64,000 bases of DNA from Xylogone sp. PMI_703 (lineage: Eukaryota; Ascomycota; Leotiomycetes), in the NCBI GenBank assembly GCA_021399445.1, contig JAJTUQ010000010.1, positions 1-64,000 of the forward strand. Direction: 5' to 3'. Under the pieces are notes generated by a model, which saw nothing but the letters and a program-made list of their open reading frames with translations, had not been told where the DNA came from and ran no database searches. Of the stretch, positions 60,825 through 64,000 are shown piece by piece. A program made the translations under genes and the position numbers. The first letter of the stretch is position 1; the number at the start of each line of letters is the position of its first letter.

Positions 60825-61118
60825 AACATAAACAAAAAAGTAATATTATTTTTCTGATAATATTATTATCTAGTTAATATAACCAAAAGGTCAATATTAT
60901 AATTTTGATAATATTATCCTTTAACTTGTATAACCCTTTTTATAATACTAATATTAAACTTGTACTATCCTTTTGTTAGTATTAGGTAATAATATTAATG
61001 ATACTATAACCAAGTCCTTGATAACCATCTTAACTTATACTTATTTAACTAAGACAATAACTATAAAGGCCTTATACTTAGGTCGCTTGTCATAACCTTA
61101 TGGAGTTGTAATAAAGAT

Positions 61119-61247
61119 AAGATTCTTTTTTTGTAATATATTAATTTAATATATAATATATAAAAAACTAAAAAAAGAGTAATTTTTTGCCAGAAAACTA
61201 TATATATATATATATAGAATACTTAATTCTACTTTTGTTGATCGAAT
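61119..61247. other. AT-rich spacer with a (TA)9 microsatellite
   Basis: Short spacer between S2 and Gyp1d; (TA)9 runs at about 61199-61216. No coding content. Confidence 0.6.
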
Positions 61248-61252
61248 CTATA

Positions 61253-61856
61253 TATCACAACTCTACAGGGTTATGACAAATGATTTAGTTATATGGCCTT
61301 TATAATTATCACCTTAGTTAAATAAGTATAAAATAAGATAGTTATCAAGGACTTAATCATAGTATCATTAATATTATTATATTACTAATATTAACGAAAA
61401 GATAATATAAGTTCAACATTAGTATTATAAAAAGGGTTATATAAGTTAAAGGATAATATTATCAAAATTATAATATTAATCTTTTGGTTATACTAATTAA
61501 GTAATAATATTATCAGAGAAATAATATTACTTTTCTGTTTGTGTTAATGATTTGTTCATATGTATAAAAAGTTAATATTAACAAATAAACAAGTACCTGG
61601 ATTAGATTAGCAGATCCCATGGATCTTATGGATCCCAAGAAGAATAATAAGATTAATAGGACCCGAAAGAAATTCACTTTCTATATAAGTAGATAAACTC
61701 ATAGTAAATAAGAGCTTCGTGCTTAACTTAATTAATTTATAGTATACTTACATTTCATAATAACTACTTTAAGCTCTGTGAAACTATTCTCTTGCTTTTT
61801 ACTTTTATTTATTATTTAAGTGATAGATAATCCTAAATCTTTGTAAGAATATTATA
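61253..61856 (+). repeat. Gyp1d 5' LTR (604 bp)
   Basis: TATCACAACTCTACAGGGTT...TTGTAAGAATATTATA, a RIP-mutated Gyp1 LTR with TATATAAG and GTGCTTAA in the usual order. Confidence 0.9.
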
Positions 61857-61867
61857 CTTTAAGTACC

Positions 61868-64000
61868 TTGAAACTCGAAAATACTATAGCCAGAGACTCG
61901 TTTTTATAACAAAACCTTCAAGTCTCTGAGGCTAACCTTAATTCGATGATTAACTTCATCGAAAGAAAACTAGACTTAGGAAAGATCAAAAGTTTCCGAG
62001 AAGATAAATTTAAGCTAAAACTTTTTAAGTTTTAGACTTATTTATACTTAAACTTATATAAAGATAAGTTCTAAAATAATTTTTAATGGATTATATAATT
62101 ATTTACTTATTTAGAAAAAGAAATATTATAATAAGTTTTATTATATATAAAAAACTTTAAAAACTTCATTAAAAAAGATAAAAAGAAATAATAAGATATT
62201 ATTAACTTATTTATATTTTTTAAAAATTTTAAAGAAAAAATAGAAAAAGTTTTTAAAAATTTTCACGAAACTGACAAAACAAAACAATAATTATATACCT
62301 TGAAACAGATTAACTCTGTTTCTGTCTATAACATTAAATTCTGATAATTGAATAATATAATTAACTAAAAAGACAAAATATTAATGTTTTAGTATCATCA
62401 AGAATTGAAGAAATCTGTTAAAGATAAATTGGTTTATATTAAACCTTATTTTGATATATTCATTAAATAGATAAAAAAGGCCGAGGAGATTAATAATTTT
62501 TAATATAAACAACAAATAAAAAAAAAAAGGAAAATTCCTTACTTTTTATAAACAAATAAACAAAAAAGTTATATTAATAATCAAGAAAACTTAATAAACT
62601 TTGATAAAATCACAAAAAGAAAAAGATAAAGTCTAAAGAACTATAATAAAAAATTACTCAAAAGAAAAAATAAATATAATCTAATTCTTAAGTAATATAA
62701 AGAAAGAAGAGAAAAGAAACTTTGTTATAAATATGAACAAGCCAGACATATTACCCAGGAATATGATAACAAGAACAAAAGAAAGTCAAAGGAGGCTAAG
62801 ACAGTGTCTATAATATCTTTGGCTAAAGACAACAAATTTTACAGTTCAGATAATATCTTATTAATAAATTAAAATAATTTTGATGAATTACCAGAAGACT
62901 TTAGAGATTAGACAATAAACCAGATTCTGCGAATCTTTTTAACAGAAGACTTTACAGAAAAAGTTTATCATAAAACAAGAAGCCAAACATCTTCAGGAAT
63001 CTTCTCTCTTGCTGTGAATAAGCTAAATATGTTAATATCAGCTACAGAAGAAGTGGAACAACAGAACTTGAAAATAACTCACTTTGACAATTTTCCTCCT
63101 GAGGAATATTAAGATATAACTAATCTGTTGAATATTAACAAAATGTTAATAATTCATAAAAGTTTTTATCAGGATAAGATTAAGACAGATATTATTAAAC
63201 TAACATTTAACGTTATATTATAAGACTTTCCGAAAAAAAAAGAACATATTAAGATTTTATTAATATATTCTTTATATATAATACTTAAAACATCGAAACT
63301 TAACTAAAGAATAACAGAAAAATCTTTTTAAAAAGTTTTCTAGGGTTTTAAACTCTTTAACCACATAAAGCAAGAAGATTTTATTACTTAACCTTATTAA
63401 ATAAGTAAACTACAAATAAGTAAAAAAATAATATTAATTAGAACAACTTTTTACTCTGATAAAAATTATATAAAAACTTAAAGATTAGTCAAAAAAAATA
63501 TTTTTTAAGATATATTATTTTAGCAAGATAAATTTCTTTAGTACAAAATATAGAAATTAAGAATAATAATTAAAGTTATATAATTTAACTTCGAAAAAAT
63601 CGTTATCAATAAACTATATTATAATAACCTAGTACTTTATTCTTTAAAAGAAAATATATAATCATCTTAATAAGACTTTTACATCTAGGTTGTATATCAT
63701 GAAAACTAAGAAAAAATGTACTAAGTTAAGAAAGAAGTATATCAAGAAATAATTTTTTATACAAAATATTAAGAATAATATTATAGTTATAAAATAAGTT
63801 ATTATTATGAGTTTAACAACGAATAAATATTCCCTAAAAAGTATATTAATAACTTGTTTAATCTAAGAAAGCCTAAGACAAAAAAGATATTACCTCAGAT
63901 AACCTGAGAAAAAGAATTCAATATAGAATTCACCTCTGATGTATTTACAGCCAGGGAAAGAGAGACTATCCGGCTAAATGTTAAGTTTAGTAACAGAAAC
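61868..64000 (+). pseudogene. gag-pol: Gyp1d gag and start of pol, partial
   Basis: Same phase from the Gag start (TTG 61868) to the zinc knuckle (CYKYEQARHITQEY, 62723 onward), so it lacks the 1-nt loss seen in Gyp1b near 10560. The knuckle has the same two Cys-to-Tyr changes. Many stops. The frame runs off the window before the protease. Confidence 0.75.

Larger units (their letters stand above)
48037..61113 (-). mobile_element. S2: solo gypsy LTR split by Cop1d
   Basis: Minus-strand gypsy LTR of about 595 bp in two halves, 48037-48347 and 60825-61113. It is flanked by AAGAT (48032-48036, 61114-61118). It resembles the Gyp1a LTR. No internal gypsy sequence adjoins either end, so it is a solo LTR that pre-dates the Cop1d insertion (duplication AACAT). 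Confidence 0.85.
61253..64000 (+). mobile_element. Gyp1d: 5' part of a gypsy element, cut by the window edge
   Basis: Begins with a 604-bp LTR, then the Gyp1 leader CTTTAAGTACCTTGAAACTC and gag. It is collinear with Gyp1b 9196-11943, up to just before the protease site. CTATA (61248-61252) would be the left target duplication; the right one is outside the window. Confidence 0.9.

Overview
The window is a block of nested transposable elements from a filamentous ascomycete. I see no host protein gene, rRNA, tRNA or CRISPR in it. The fungal assignment rests on four things: Ty3/gypsy elements with chromodomains, Ty1/copia elements with fungal-type pol proteins, a Fot1/pogo DNA transposon with a DD35D transposase, and heavy C-to-T / G-to-A decay of the repeats. 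That decay turns TGG codons into stops, Cys into Tyr and Asp into Asn, as expected from repeat-induced point mutation (RIP). The species cannot be named from this sequence. Such blocks are typical of AT-isochores, pericentromeres and subtelomeres. Family names used here (Gyp1, Gyp2, Cop1, Cop2, Pog1) are local labels.

Layout. (1) 1-1027: the end of an unidentified element with a putative LTR at 808-1027. (2) 1028-24753: a minus-strand gypsy, Gyp1a, split by three complete elements: Cop1a (2218-7884, -), Gyp1b (9196-16529, +) and Cop1b (16990-22689, +). (3) 24930-44807: a minus-strand copia, Cop1c, split by Cop2 (26254-32587, +) and by Gyp1c (34931-42772, -). Gyp1c itself carries solo LTR S1 (37300-37922, +). 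(4) 44813-46022: an AT-rich spacer, then the GC-richer Pog1 (46023-47908, +). (5) 48037-61113: solo LTR S2 (-), split by Cop1d (48348-60824, +), which is split by Gyp2 (49680-56455, +). (6) 61253-64000: the 5' part of another gypsy, Gyp1d (+). Nearly every boundary is fixed by a matching 5-bp target-site duplication (TA for Pog1), so the nesting order can be read directly.

Biology readable from the sequence. Cop1 elements have one Gag-Pol frame, 230-bp LTRs with a stem-loop, and a primer site complementary to the anticodon arm of initiator tRNA-Met (half-tRNA priming, as in Drosophila copia). Gyp1 and Gyp2 instead have a leader complementary to the predicted 5' end of their own RNA, which suggests Tf1-like self-priming. 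They also have one fused Gag-Pol frame ending in a chromodomain.

The most interesting observation is an antisense gene between the chromodomain and the 3' LTR of both gypsy families. In Gyp2 it encodes a Cys pattern CX2CX6CX8CX2CX6C, the exact Zn(II)2Cys6 spacing, followed by a helical charged region. In Gyp1b and Gyp1c the same positions are present with Cys largely turned into Tyr by RIP. A second notable feature is a 17-bp phased array of AGTACT-like units in the Gyp1 LTR upstream of GGATCC palindromes and the TATA box.
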